From Domibacillus sp. DTU_2020_1001157_1_SI_ALB_TIR_016 (GTDB lineage: Bacteria > Bacillota > Bacilli > Bacillales > Domibacillaceae): DNA of 64,000 nt. Below are positions 50,271 to 57,836 of this stretch, piece by piece. The stretch covers positions 2,997,501 through 3,061,500 of the forward strand of contig NZ_CP135439.1 in the NCBI RefSeq assembly GCF_032341995.1, given 5' to 3'. A model generated the notes under the pieces. It did no database searches and was not told where the DNA came from. It saw nothing but the letters and a program-made list of their open reading frames with translations. Position numbers and translations under genes: made by a program. Positions within the stretch are counted from its first letter, which is position 1. Each line of letters starts with the position of its first letter.

Positions 50271-51157
50271 TGGCAAACAGATCGATCGGGCTTCCCCTAT
50301 TTATTGCGATTGTCGCTATCTCCTTTTCAGCGATTTTTGTTAAATGGTCAGACGCCCCTGCCTCTATTTTAAGTATGTACCGCATGATTCTGGCCAGCTT
50401 TTTCTTACTACCCATTGTATGGAGAAAAAGATCCGAATTTGAGCGTATTCAAAGAAAAGACTGGATGCTTTTAATTCTCTCCGGATTGTTTTTAGCTTTT
50501 CATTTTGTTCTGTGGTTCGGCTCGTTAAAGCTGACCACTGTTGCCAGCTCGACGATTATTTTAGCTCTGCAGCCACTCGTCTCGCTGGCGGGCGGCTTTT
50601 TACTGTTTCGGGAACGAACAAATGCCGCAGCTCTTGCTACGATGGGCATTGCTATTATTGGTGCAGTAATGATTGGCTGGGGCGACTTCGGATTAAGCAG
50701 AGAGGCTATTTTAGGGGACTTGCTTTCTTTTTTAAGCGTCATTGCCGTTGTCGGTTATCTGCTCATTGGGCAGCAGACCGTGCGCAAAGTATCTCATTGG
50801 ATTTACAGCTTTTGTGTTTTTTCGTTTGCTGCCCTTTTTCTGTTTCTTTTTAACTTAGCAGCCAGTACGCAGATAACCGGTTACAGCAAACACGAATGGG
50901 GTATTTTTCTTCTTCTTGCGATTGTTCCGACGATTGCACATGTCATTAACAACTGGCTTATGAATTACGTGAATGCCACAACGATTTCAATGAGCATTCT
51001 CGGTGAACCAGTCGGCGCCACCCTGCTCGCTGTTCTCCTGCTGAACGAACGGCTGACGAGCTGGCAGATAACAGGCGGCATTTTTATTTTAGCAGGTGTT
51101 TTTTTCTTTCTATTAAAACAGCAGCCTGCGCATAGCAAAAAGAGCGGATCAGGATGA
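50270..51157 (+). CDS. EamA/DMT family transporter
   Basis: A 295-residue drug/metabolite transporter with ten membrane helices in two EamA repeats (FVKWSDAPASILSMYRMILA...; TIAHVINNWLMNYVNATTISMSILGEPVGATLLAVLLLNE). The ATG overlaps the stop of the VOC gene (TAATG), so the two are coupled. The family exports amino acids or other small metabolites. The substrate is not known. Confidence 0.87.
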   Translation: MANRSIGLPLFIAIVAISFSAIFVKWSDAPASILSMYRMILASFFLLPIVWRKRSEFERIQRKDWMLLILSGLFLAFHFVLWFGSLKLTTVASSTIILALQPLVSLAGGFLLFRERTNAAALATMGIAIIGAVMIGWGDFGLSREAILGDLLSFLSVIAVVGYLLIGQQTVRKVSHWIYSFCVFSFAALFLFLFNLAASTQITGYSKHEWGIFLLLAIVPTIAHVINNWLMNYVNATTISMSILGEPVGATLLAVLLLNERLTSWQITGGIFILAGVFFFLLKQQPAHSKKSGSG

Positions 51158-51173
51158 TTCCGCTCTTTTTGCT
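51136..51173. terminator. Bidirectional terminator
   Basis: AAAAAGAGCGGA and TCCGCTCTTTTT form a stem around a short loop at the convergent ends of the EamA gene and ywaF. Confidence 0.88.
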
Positions 51174-51910
51174 GTTTTACGCCGAAACAGCCCTTCCACT
51201 TGATGGCCTGACGGCTTTTCGCGAAACATCACCCAGATAAGCAGACTAAGCATAAGTGCCAGCGCTTCAAGAGATACAATATACCACGGGTAAGGTCCAA
51301 GCAAATCCAGCAAACTGGCGCTTGACGGCTTGTGGCTTAAATAAAGATAATTTCCGCCCGTCCACTTATTAATCACCATTACAGGTGGTATGAGCAAATT
51401 TAAAAACAGCAATGTTTTTCCAACTGAATAAAGCGTCGGCCTGTATCCTTTTACCCAAGTAAAGTACAGAGGAACAATTAGCAGAAAAGCATGTACCGTG
51501 AAAAAATGAAGAAAACGAAAATGCGGAAAGTCAAAATTTAAATAAGGAGTTAATAACGCCTGCGAAGCTCCAAGTAAACCGGTAAATAATAAAATGTCAT
51601 AAATGCCTTTTTGTTTCGTTACAAGGAGCAGAACCGCCAAAAATAAGCTGATGCTGCACAGCTCCAGCGGAATAGCGTGACTCAGCTTCCAGCTGTTTGT
51701 GGTAATCATCCAGACATGATAAACGGCTTCTATTAATAATAAGAAGAAAGCTGTACCTATTTCCATCTTTCTCCCGACCAACCTGCCCAGCTGCTGGCGA
51801 AAGACGTATAATCCGGCCAGTGCTGCACTAACGGCTGCCACAACAATAAAATGGCTTCCTGAAAACATCGTGAAGTCATAATTTTGATAGCTCCCGCCGA
51901 ACCAGCCCAT
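51149..51910 (-). CDS. ywaF: YwaF-type membrane protein (TIGR02206)
   Basis: A 253-residue protein with six to seven membrane helices. The family signature is the cluster of His, Trp and Pro in the loops: YHVWMITTNSWKLSHAIPLELCSISLF, FPHFRFLHFFTVHAFLLIVPLYF, and TGGNYLYLSHKPSSASLLDLLGPYPWYI. No activity is established for the family. Confidence 0.85.
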   Translation of the reverse strand: MGWFGGSYQNYDFTMFSGSHFIVVAAVSAALAGLYVFRQQLGRLVGRKMEIGTAFFLLLIEAVYHVWMITTNSWKLSHAIPLELCSISLFLAVLLLVTKQKGIYDILLFTGLLGASQALLTPYLNFDFPHFRFLHFFTVHAFLLIVPLYFTWVKGYRPTLYSVGKTLLFLNLLIPPVMVINKWTGGNYLYLSHKPSSASLLDLLGPYPWYIVSLEALALMLSLLIWVMFREKPSGHQVEGLFRRKTAKRAESS

Positions 51911-52101
51911 CGTTACGCCTCCTTTTTTAATGAGTGTATCATAAATCAGCTGTTAAATCCTTTTTTTGTCATTTATCTTTCTGTTTGTTTTATTTCTATG
52001 AAAGAAACTTCTTTATCATGCCCAAATATCTACTACCTATTGAAAATCTTATGAATCCGTACATCAAAACCAATTTTCCTATATATTATTCGTCTTGTTT
52101 G
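51911..52101. other. Upstream amtB region with no gene
   Basis: About 190 A/T-rich bases between ywaF and the first TnrA/GlnR box. A 67-codon frame (51934-52137) lacks a ribosome binding site and reads across the regulatory sites, so I do not accept it. Confidence 0.5.
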
Positions 52102-52118
52102 TGTAATGTTTTATTACA
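52102..52118. promoter_or_regulatory. TnrA/GlnR box, upstream copy
   Basis: TGTAA, 7 bases, TTACA match the TGTNA-N7-TNACA consensus completely. It is centred about 71 bp before the predicted amtB transcription start, an activator position. Confidence 0.8.
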
Positions 52119-52145
52119 CAAGAGAATAAAATCCTAAAAAATCTA

Positions 52146-52174
52146 TTGACGAATCTTAATTTTCCGCATAAGAT
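52146..52174 (+). promoter_or_regulatory. Sigma-A promoter of amtB
   Basis: TTGACG (52146-52151), 17 bases, TAAGAT (52169-52174). It lies between the two TnrA/GlnR boxes. Predicted start near 52181. Confidence 0.75.
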
Positions 52175-52181
52175 AGGTACA

Positions 52182-52198
52182 TGTTATAAAAAGTAACA
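52182..52198. promoter_or_regulatory. TnrA/GlnR box, downstream copy
   Basis: TGTTA, 7 bases, TAACA match the TGTNA-N7-TNACA consensus completely. It covers the predicted transcription start of amtB, a repressor (GlnR-like) position. It is centred 80 bp from the upstream box. Confidence 0.82.
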
Positions 52199-52237
52199 TC
52201 ATAAGTTAGTAAAAATAACGTTCGGGAGGGTTTTAAC

Positions 52238-53509
52238 ATGGAAGATATGTTGTACTTAATGAACAGCCTCTGGGTCATGGTTAGTGCTATTTTAGTTATT
52301 TTCATGATTGCCGGATTCATTATGCTTGAGGCTGGATCAACTCGTATGAAAAACGCTGGCCATATTGCCGGAAAGACAGCTTTCACATTTGGACTCGCTT
52401 CCCTCGTTTTCTGGGCTGTCGGATTTGCTTTCATTTTCGGTGATAACGCGAACTTCTTTGTAGGAATGTCGAACTTTTTCTACTCTGGCGCTGACTTAGA
52501 TTTAGGGCTTTCATCTACTGTATTCTTTGTATTCCAGCTGGCATTCGCAGGGATCGCGATTACAATCGCTCTAGGCGGTTTCGCGGAACGTGCAAAGTTA
52601 TCTGTATACGTTTTATTCACCATTCTTTTCTCAGCAATTGTTTATCCGGTTGTTGCACATTGGATTTGGGGCGGCGGCTGGCTTGCGGAGCATGGCAAGC
52701 AGGATTTTGCCGGCTCAACCGTTGTTCACTTAACAGGCGCTATGGCGGCTCTGGCAGCTACGATCCTTCTTAAACCTCGTATCGGCCGCTTTAATAAAGA
52801 TGGTTCTGCTAATGCCATTCATGGGCATAACCAAGTGTTCACATCACTCGGCGTATTGATTTTATGGGTAGGCTGGTTTGGCTTTAACGCCGGCAGTACA
52901 GTATCCGTTGATGCCGGATTCTTCGGATTTGTAGCCCTTAATACACAGCTTGCAGCTGGCGCAGGTGCTGTTGCCGCATTGATTATCTCTTGGATAACCC
53001 TTGGGAAATCGGATATTCCGACTATTTTAAACGGCGCTCTCGCTGGTCTTGTAGCCATCACCGCATCTTGTGCTTTCGTTGACACATGGGCAGCCGTTGT
53101 AATCGGCTTAATTGCCGGCATCCTCGTATTCTATGGGGCAAAATGGATGGAAAAAATGGGGATTGATGATCCGATCTTTGCTCTTTCTGTTCACGGTATT
53201 CCTGGTATCTGGGGAACATTATCAACTGGTTTCTTCGCTACACCTGATCTTGCTACCGTTGGCCGTCCTGGTCTTTTCTACGGCGGCGGCTTCGAACAGC
53301 TTGGGGTGCAGGCGATGGGTGTATTTGTCTCCGGCGCATTTGCGTTTGTTGCTTCGTTTGTCATTCTTTTCGTCATCAAGAAGCTTCTTGGCGGGCTCCG
53401 CGTTTCAGAAGAAGAAGAAATTATGGGGCTTGATATCAGTGAACACGGCACATACGGCTATCCGGAAGTATTCGCTGACACAAAATCTAAAGCTGCAGGC
53501 GATAAATAA
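52238..53509 (+). CDS. amtB: Ammonium transporter AmtB/NrgA
   Basis: A 423-residue Amt channel with 11 membrane helices. Key features: VMVSAILVIFMIAGFIMLEAG, the gate and selectivity residues in FVFQLAFAGIAITIALGG (Phe) and VAHWIWGGGWLAEHG (Trp), and the twin histidines (VVHLTGAMAALAA and FALSVHGIPGIWGTLSTG). GGGAGG precedes the ATG. Unlike B. subtilis nrgAB, no GlnK gene follows: a strong terminator and unrelated genes come next. Expression should follow nitrogen limitation through the two TnrA/GlnR boxes. Confidence 0.94.
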   Translation: MEDMLYLMNSLWVMVSAILVIFMIAGFIMLEAGSTRMKNAGHIAGKTAFTFGLASLVFWAVGFAFIFGDNANFFVGMSNFFYSGADLDLGLSSTVFFVFQLAFAGIAITIALGGFAERAKLSVYVLFTILFSAIVYPVVAHWIWGGGWLAEHGKQDFAGSTVVHLTGAMAALAATILLKPRIGRFNKDGSANAIHGHNQVFTSLGVLILWVGWFGFNAGSTVSVDAGFFGFVALNTQLAAGAGAVAALIISWITLGKSDIPTILNGALAGLVAITASCAFVDTWAAVVIGLIAGILVFYGAKWMEKMGIDDPIFALSVHGIPGIWGTLSTGFFATPDLATVGRPGLFYGGGFEQLGVQAMGVFVSGAFAFVASFVILFVIKKLLGGLRVSEEEEIMGLDISEHGTYGYPEVFADTKSKAAGDK

Positions 53510-53513
53510 GATA

Positions 53514-53555
53514 AATAATACGCAAAGCGGCAGCGCTTTGCGTATTATTGTTTAA
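53514..53555 (+). terminator. Terminator after amtB
   Basis: A perfect AATACGCAAAGCG / CGCTTTGCGTATT stem with a 3-5-nt loop, followed by T-rich sequence, shortly after the amtB stop. Confidence 0.85.
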
Positions 53556-53571
53556 AAGGATGTGAAAAATC

Positions 53572-54552
53572 ATGACAACACGGGAGCAAACGTACGCAAA
53601 CATTCGCCAGGAAAAAGAAGCGAAAATGGATCGGCACCTTCACTCCACACAGCGCTTGAATACCTTTCACGATGAAATAATGAAGCAGGTTCTTACGATC
53701 GCTCTGCAAATTCACGAGCACGAGTATGGCCCTCCCCCCTGTTCTTATTCCCTTTTTTTGCTTGGCAGCGCCGGCCGTTCTGAACAAGGCACCATCAGCG
53801 ACCAGGATCATGGCATCGTCTTCGAGGCCCATACCGATGAAGCCGCTGCTTATTTTTTAGATTTAGGCCAAACTTTTTCAGATGGATTACATGCAGCTGG
53901 GTACCCGTACTGTGAAGGAAAAGTCATGAGTTCTAATCCAGTCTGGTGCCAATCAGCAGAGGGTTGGAAGCAGCAAATTGCTTTATGGATTGAATCTGAA
54001 ACACTGGACACGATGCGTTCTCTTCACATGATCTATGATGCCCGTGTGATTCACGGTGACAAAGAACCCGTTTCCGCTTTGAAACAACAAGTGGCTGCAA
54101 ACATGAAAAAAAATCCGCACAAGCTGAAGCGCTTTTTTGAAAACATTCAATTTATGAAAAAATCGATTGGCCTTTTCGGACAAATTTTCACGGAACAAAA
54201 CGGCCCGCATGCCGGGTCACTTAATTTAAAACAATCTGCTTTTCTTCCTTACGTAAATGCCATTCGCGTGCTTGCCGTTAAAGAAGGAATTAATGCTTCT
54301 TCTACTTTATTGCGTATGAAGGCTTTAACAGCTGTTCCTGCTCATAACGGTCGCATGCAGGAATATGAGGAAGCATTTCGGCTGCTGCTCGAATTCAGGC
54401 TGCGTGTCTTAAGAAATGCGCCCGATTATGATAGCTCTCACTATATAAACATTGATTCACTTGGACCGGTCCGCAAACGGGAACTGCGCCATATTTTAAA
54501 AACCGCAGAGTCCCTTCATCATTATGTACAGCGATTCATAGCAAAAGGATGA
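53572..54552 (+). CDS. DUF294-type nucleotidyltransferase
   Basis: A 326-residue protein of the GlnD-like nucleotidyltransferase group. The active-site strand LFLLGSAGRSEQGTISDQDHG carries the GS motif and the two metal-binding Asp residues (DQDH). The C-terminal DUF294_C helical region (~195-320, YVNAIRVLAVKEGINASSTLLRMKAL) follows. The CBS domains common in relatives are missing. It lies 6 bp before a DnaQ-like exonuclease gene, a frequent pairing. Its substrate is unknown. It may modify a protein or nucleic acid. Confidence 0.8.
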   Translation: MTTREQTYANIRQEKEAKMDRHLHSTQRLNTFHDEIMKQVLTIALQIHEHEYGPPPCSYSLFLLGSAGRSEQGTISDQDHGIVFEAHTDEAAAYFLDLGQTFSDGLHAAGYPYCEGKVMSSNPVWCQSAEGWKQQIALWIESETLDTMRSLHMIYDARVIHGDKEPVSALKQQVAANMKKNPHKLKRFFENIQFMKKSIGLFGQIFTEQNGPHAGSLNLKQSAFLPYVNAIRVLAVKEGINASSTLLRMKALTAVPAHNGRMQEYEEAFRLLLEFRLRVLRNAPDYDSSHYINIDSLGPVRKRELRHILKTAESLHHYVQRFIAKG

Positions 54553-54558
54553 TGCAGA

Positions 54559-55260
54559 ATGGGCTTTAATGATTTTATGAAAAACTTAAGTGGAAACCGT
54601 TTCACAGGCCTTCAGGGCGGCCGTCATGATCTCGCTTTTATGCGGAGTCTTCAGCGGGATTTAAAAACAAAGGAGGCAACCTCGGTCCCGCTCGACAAAT
54701 TGCAGGTAGTTGTGTTTGACTTGGAGACAACCGGATTTCATCCAGACAAAGGAGATCAAATTTTATCGATTGGCGCTGTAAAAGTATGTGGAAGACACGT
54801 TGAAGATGAATTCTATTCATTGGTCCGTTTTGCTGAACCACTCCCGCCTCTTGTAAAGGAATTAACAGGACTTGAGGAATTAGAATTAATAGAGGCTCCT
54901 GAGCCGGCTGAAGCGCTGGCACAATTTTTTAAATTTGCCGGGGCTTCTCCTCTCGTTGCCCATCACGCCAGCCACGAAAAAGCTTTTATGACGTATGCGA
55001 GCCGTAAATATTTTCGAACGCCATTTTCCCACCGGCTGATCGATACATCCTTTATGTACCGGATTGCAGAACCGAACAATCCTTATGTACGCCTGGAGGA
55101 CTGCTGTGAACACAATCAAATTCCTATAACCGGCCGGCACCATGCTCTTGGTGATGCGCGTCTTACTGCGGCGCTTTGGGCGGTGTATGTTGAAAAACTT
55201 CAAGAAATGGGTATCACTACACTGTCACAAGTTTATGAAAGGCTCGCTGTTATTCGGTAA
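54559..55260 (+). CDS. DnaQ-like 3'-5' exonuclease
   Basis: A 233-residue DEDDh exonuclease: ExoI motif VVFDLETTGFHPDKGDQILSIGA (Asp and Glu), ExoII region (LVAHHASHEKAFMTYA, Asp position replaced within HASHEK), and ExoIII HHALGDARLTAAL (His and Asp). It resembles the epsilon proofreading domain of DNA polymerase III. The second catalytic Asp of motif II (usually NxxFD) is not obvious here (SHEKAFM). It follows the DUF294 gene by 6 bp. Confidence 0.83.
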   Translation: MGFNDFMKNLSGNRFTGLQGGRHDLAFMRSLQRDLKTKEATSVPLDKLQVVVFDLETTGFHPDKGDQILSIGAVKVCGRHVEDEFYSLVRFAEPLPPLVKELTGLEELELIEAPEPAEALAQFFKFAGASPLVAHHASHEKAFMTYASRKYFRTPFSHRLIDTSFMYRIAEPNNPYVRLEDCCEHNQIPITGRHHALGDARLTAALWAVYVEKLQEMGITTLSQVYERLAVIR

Positions 55261-55297
55261 ACAGACGACAGAGCCCTCTGCTTTGCCGTCTGTTTAT
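55257..55297. terminator. Bidirectional terminator
   Basis: AAACAGACG and CGTCTGTTT pair around an imperfect inner stem, between the exonuclease gene and the convergent bpsB. Confidence 0.65.
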
Positions 55298-55300
55298 TCT

Positions 55301-55825
55301 TTAGCTTTTCCCGAAATCGGTAGCATCGGTAAGAGCCTGCTCTTCTGCAGCGATGCGGACAGACAGCATCCATGCATTTAAGAGCGTGAAAATAATTGCT
55401 GTGTAGTAGGCTTGAAACAGCAGCGGTATTACAATAAATTCAAGTGTAACAATAATATAGTTTGGATGGCGAACCCAGCGATAAGGGCCTCTTTTAACAA
55501 CTTTTGCACCGGGAAGCACGATAATTTTTGTATTCCAAAAAGGGCCGAGTGAGCGAAGTGTCCATACCCGCCCAAGCTGCGTAACCAAAAATAATGTCAG
55601 CCACATCGGCCAGTTTGAGCTGAGCGTTTTTTCCATCATGGTCACTTCAGCAATTAAGCTTATGAAAAAAAGCGTGTGAAGTGCCACAATCAATGGATAA
55701 TGACGCGTCCCCGCTTCATAGGCTCCCTGACTGAGCATCCACTTTTCATTTCGTTTGGCAATAAAAAGCTCAGAAATTCGCTGTACACAAAGAAAAAGAA
55801 TAAACAGCCAAAAAATGCCACTCAT
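55301..55825 (-). CDS. bpsB: BpsB/YpbQ isoprenylcysteine methyltransferase-like protein
   Basis: The ATG at 55825 overlaps the bpsA stop by 4 bp and has GGGGGG upstream. A ~174-residue membrane enzyme of the ICMT fold with four or five helices. The S-adenosylmethionine-binding signature GPYRWVRHPNYIIVTLEFI and the C-terminal AAEEQAL (ICMT Glu) are present. B. subtilis BpsB (YpbQ) O-methylates the alkylpyrones made by BpsA. Confidence 0.88.
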   Translation of the reverse strand: MSGIFWLFILFLCVQRISELFIAKRNEKWMLSQGAYEAGTRHYPLIVALHTLFFISLIAEVTMMEKTLSSNWPMWLTLFLVTQLGRVWTLRSLGPFWNTKIIVLPGAKVVKRGPYRWVRHPNYIIVTLEFIVIPLLFQAYYTAIIFTLLNAWMLSVRIAAEEQALTDATDFGKS

Positions 55826-56910
55826 ACTGTTCCCCCCCACTTCAGCAGCACTAATTCTCCAGAAAAGCCGGGTCCTAAAGCAGTCATCAGTCCGTAGTCT
55901 CCCTGCTTCACATTGCCAAGCATAAATTGTTCTAACACATACAAAACAGTTGGAGATGACATATTGCCAAACGATGAAAGAACGTTCCGGGCATGAAGTG
56001 TTTTTTCTGTTGAAAGCTTCAGTGTTTCTTCGTATGCATCCAGCACTTTTTTTCCGCCTGGATGTGCAACAAAGTGGGTGATTTCCTTCATAGATAATCC
56101 TTCCTTTTCTAAAAAAGCATCTACAAATCCTCCCAGCCAGTCTCGGACGATTACAGGAATATCCCGTGAAAAAACGACATGAAGACCGCTGTTTTTAACC
56201 TCCCAGCCCATTACATCTTCAGAATTGGGCATTAATTTGGATGCGGTTTTTAAAACAGACGGTACAGGCCGTTTTGTTTCTATCCCAGCTTCGTCCCCCG
56301 TCATAAGCACACAAGCCGTCCCATCCGCAAACAGCGACGTTCCAACCAAATTGCTTTTTGACCGGTCATTTCGCTGGAACGTTAAGCTGCATAATTCAAT
56401 CGCTAACACGAGCACCTTTGCCTGTGGGAAGGCGAGGCAATATTCATAAGCACGGCTGATCCCAGCCGCTCCGCCTGCACACCCAAGCCCCCAGATCGGA
56501 ATCCGCTTTGTTTCATCAGAAAACGGCAGACAGTTCATAATTCTCGCTTCAATGCTTGGCGTTGCCATGCCTGAGCTGGAAATAAAAAAAATGGCATCAA
56601 TATCGCCTGCTGTCAGCGATTGCTGTAAAAAGCGTTCGTCATCCAGACACTGTTTAACAGCTTCGGTTCCATATTCAACGGCTTTTTCAATATATAAATC
56701 ATTTCGTTCCTGTAAACTATGGTCGCGCTCAAACCAAGTTAACGGCATAGCAAAATGCCGCTTTTGAATTTGCCCATTTTGAAAAACGGTTAAAAGCCGC
56801 TCAATATCCCGGAAATCATCCTTGAATAATTCACGGGCAAAAGCGGCAGTTTGACCCTGCTCAACAATATGCGGAGGGTGGTACGTACTGGCAGAAACAA
56901 TACTCGGCAT
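55822..56910 (-). CDS. bpsA: Type III polyketide synthase BpsA
   Basis: A 362-residue chalcone-synthase-fold enzyme with the catalytic triad visible: Cys in WGLGCAGGAAGISRA, His in FVAHPGGKKVLDAYE, Asn in LSSFGNMSSPTVLYVLE. GLMTALGPGFSGELVLLKW is the family C-terminus. BpsA condenses long-chain acyl-CoA with malonyl-CoA to triketide alkylpyrones. Coupled to bpsB, as in B. subtilis. Confidence 0.92.
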   Translation of the reverse strand: MPSIVSASTYHPPHIVEQGQTAAFARELFKDDFRDIERLLTVFQNGQIQKRHFAMPLTWFERDHSLQERNDLYIEKAVEYGTEAVKQCLDDERFLQQSLTAGDIDAIFFISSSGMATPSIEARIMNCLPFSDETKRIPIWGLGCAGGAAGISRAYEYCLAFPQAKVLVLAIELCSLTFQRNDRSKSNLVGTSLFADGTACVLMTGDEAGIETKRPVPSVLKTASKLMPNSEDVMGWEVKNSGLHVVFSRDIPVIVRDWLGGFVDAFLEKEGLSMKEITHFVAHPGGKKVLDAYEETLKLSTEKTLHARNVLSSFGNMSSPTVLYVLEQFMLGNVKQGDYGLMTALGPGFSGELVLLKWGGTV

Positions 56911-57014
56911 ATTTATCCCACTTTTCTTTTTTGTTTATCCTTCCCCCTCTTTCTTTTTTTAAACAATTAGCCGCAGATTGGAACAGCACAAAACAAAAGC
57001 AAAGCAAGGCTTGT

Positions 57015-57731
57015 TTAAACGGCTAGCAGCAGCGCGGAATAAATAATCAATCCGGCAGCAAATGCACCAAAGCTGCTTTCACTTTCTTTTGGCAGTTCCT
57101 CTTTTAAGACATTTAAAATAAGCGCACCTGACAAAAAAGCCACCATTGTCGACACTACCGCTTCTTTTAATTCTGTTAAAGCACCCAGGGCCCAGCCGAC
57201 TAACACGGCAAAAATTAAAATCCAGCGGCCATATTGGTCATATACATCCTGGTGTGCTTCACGCATGCTTTGGTCGATCGTCATAAAATGAACGGACAGG
57301 GCAAGAAAATAAAAAAGCATTCCAAATACTTGATCAAATGTTTCTTGAATAAGCAAATAACCAATCAGCATGTTGTAAAAGAAGAAAACGCCCACATGAA
57401 GCCAGAATATACCTGAACTTGACTTTGTTTCCTTTTTCTTCGTGGACTGTGATACTACTTCTTCAAGTCCATAAAAAAGAGCCAGGCCCATAAGCGCCAT
57501 CAAATAAGCATGGTTCTCAATAAAGCGAAGCAGACCATTTTGAGCTTTCTCCAGTACCTGCTGATGCGTGTTTAAATCCGGGAGAAGATGCACAAATACA
57601 TATGAAACGGCAATACCGCCAGCAAAAGATAAAAACCGGCTTCTTGGAACACGTTTTAAAAAAACCATATACTTAGCTGAAAAGTGAAGAACAGCAAAGC
57701 CGATCGCCAATGCCAAGCTTAACATTTTCAT
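57015..57731 (-). CDS. ZIP-like multi-helix membrane protein
   Basis: The ATG at 57731 (MKMLSLALAIGFAVLHF) has AGGGGGAG upstream. An open frame continues to 57872 but overlaps the yfhO terminator. A 238-residue protein with seven to eight membrane helices. GGIAVSYVFVHLLPDL and GALILNVLKEELPKE recall ZIP metal transporters (helix with H-x-x-P and a late Glu), but the HxxxE pair is incomplete. A metal role is only a guess. Confidence 0.65.
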   Translation of the reverse strand: MKMLSLALAIGFAVLHFSAKYMVFLKRVPRSRFLSFAGGIAVSYVFVHLLPDLNTHQQVLEKAQNGLLRFIENHAYLMALMGLALFYGLEEVVSQSTKKKETKSSSGIFWLHVGVFFFYNMLIGYLLIQETFDQVFGMLFYFLALSVHFMTIDQSMREAHQDVYDQYGRWILIFAVLVGWALGALTELKEAVVSTMVAFLSGALILNVLKEELPKESESSFGAFAAGLIIYSALLLAV

Positions 57732-57796
57732 GCCGCTCCCCCTTCCTTTCAGGAACCCTCTCCCTTTTTCATTGCCACTCCATACTTTTTTTATAC

Positions 57797-57836
57797 AAAA
57801 AACGATCCGCTCTTTTAAGAAGCGGATCGTTTTGTC
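57797..57836 (-). terminator. Terminator of the csbB-gtcA-yfhO operon
   Basis: ACGATCCGCTTCTT and AAGAGCGGATCGT form a long stem overlapping the yfhO stop, followed on the minus strand by six T. Confidence 0.9.

Noticed and set aside
51934..52137. A 67-codon frame upstream of amtB
   Set aside because: It covers a TnrA/GlnR box and has no ribosome binding site or recognisable protein features.
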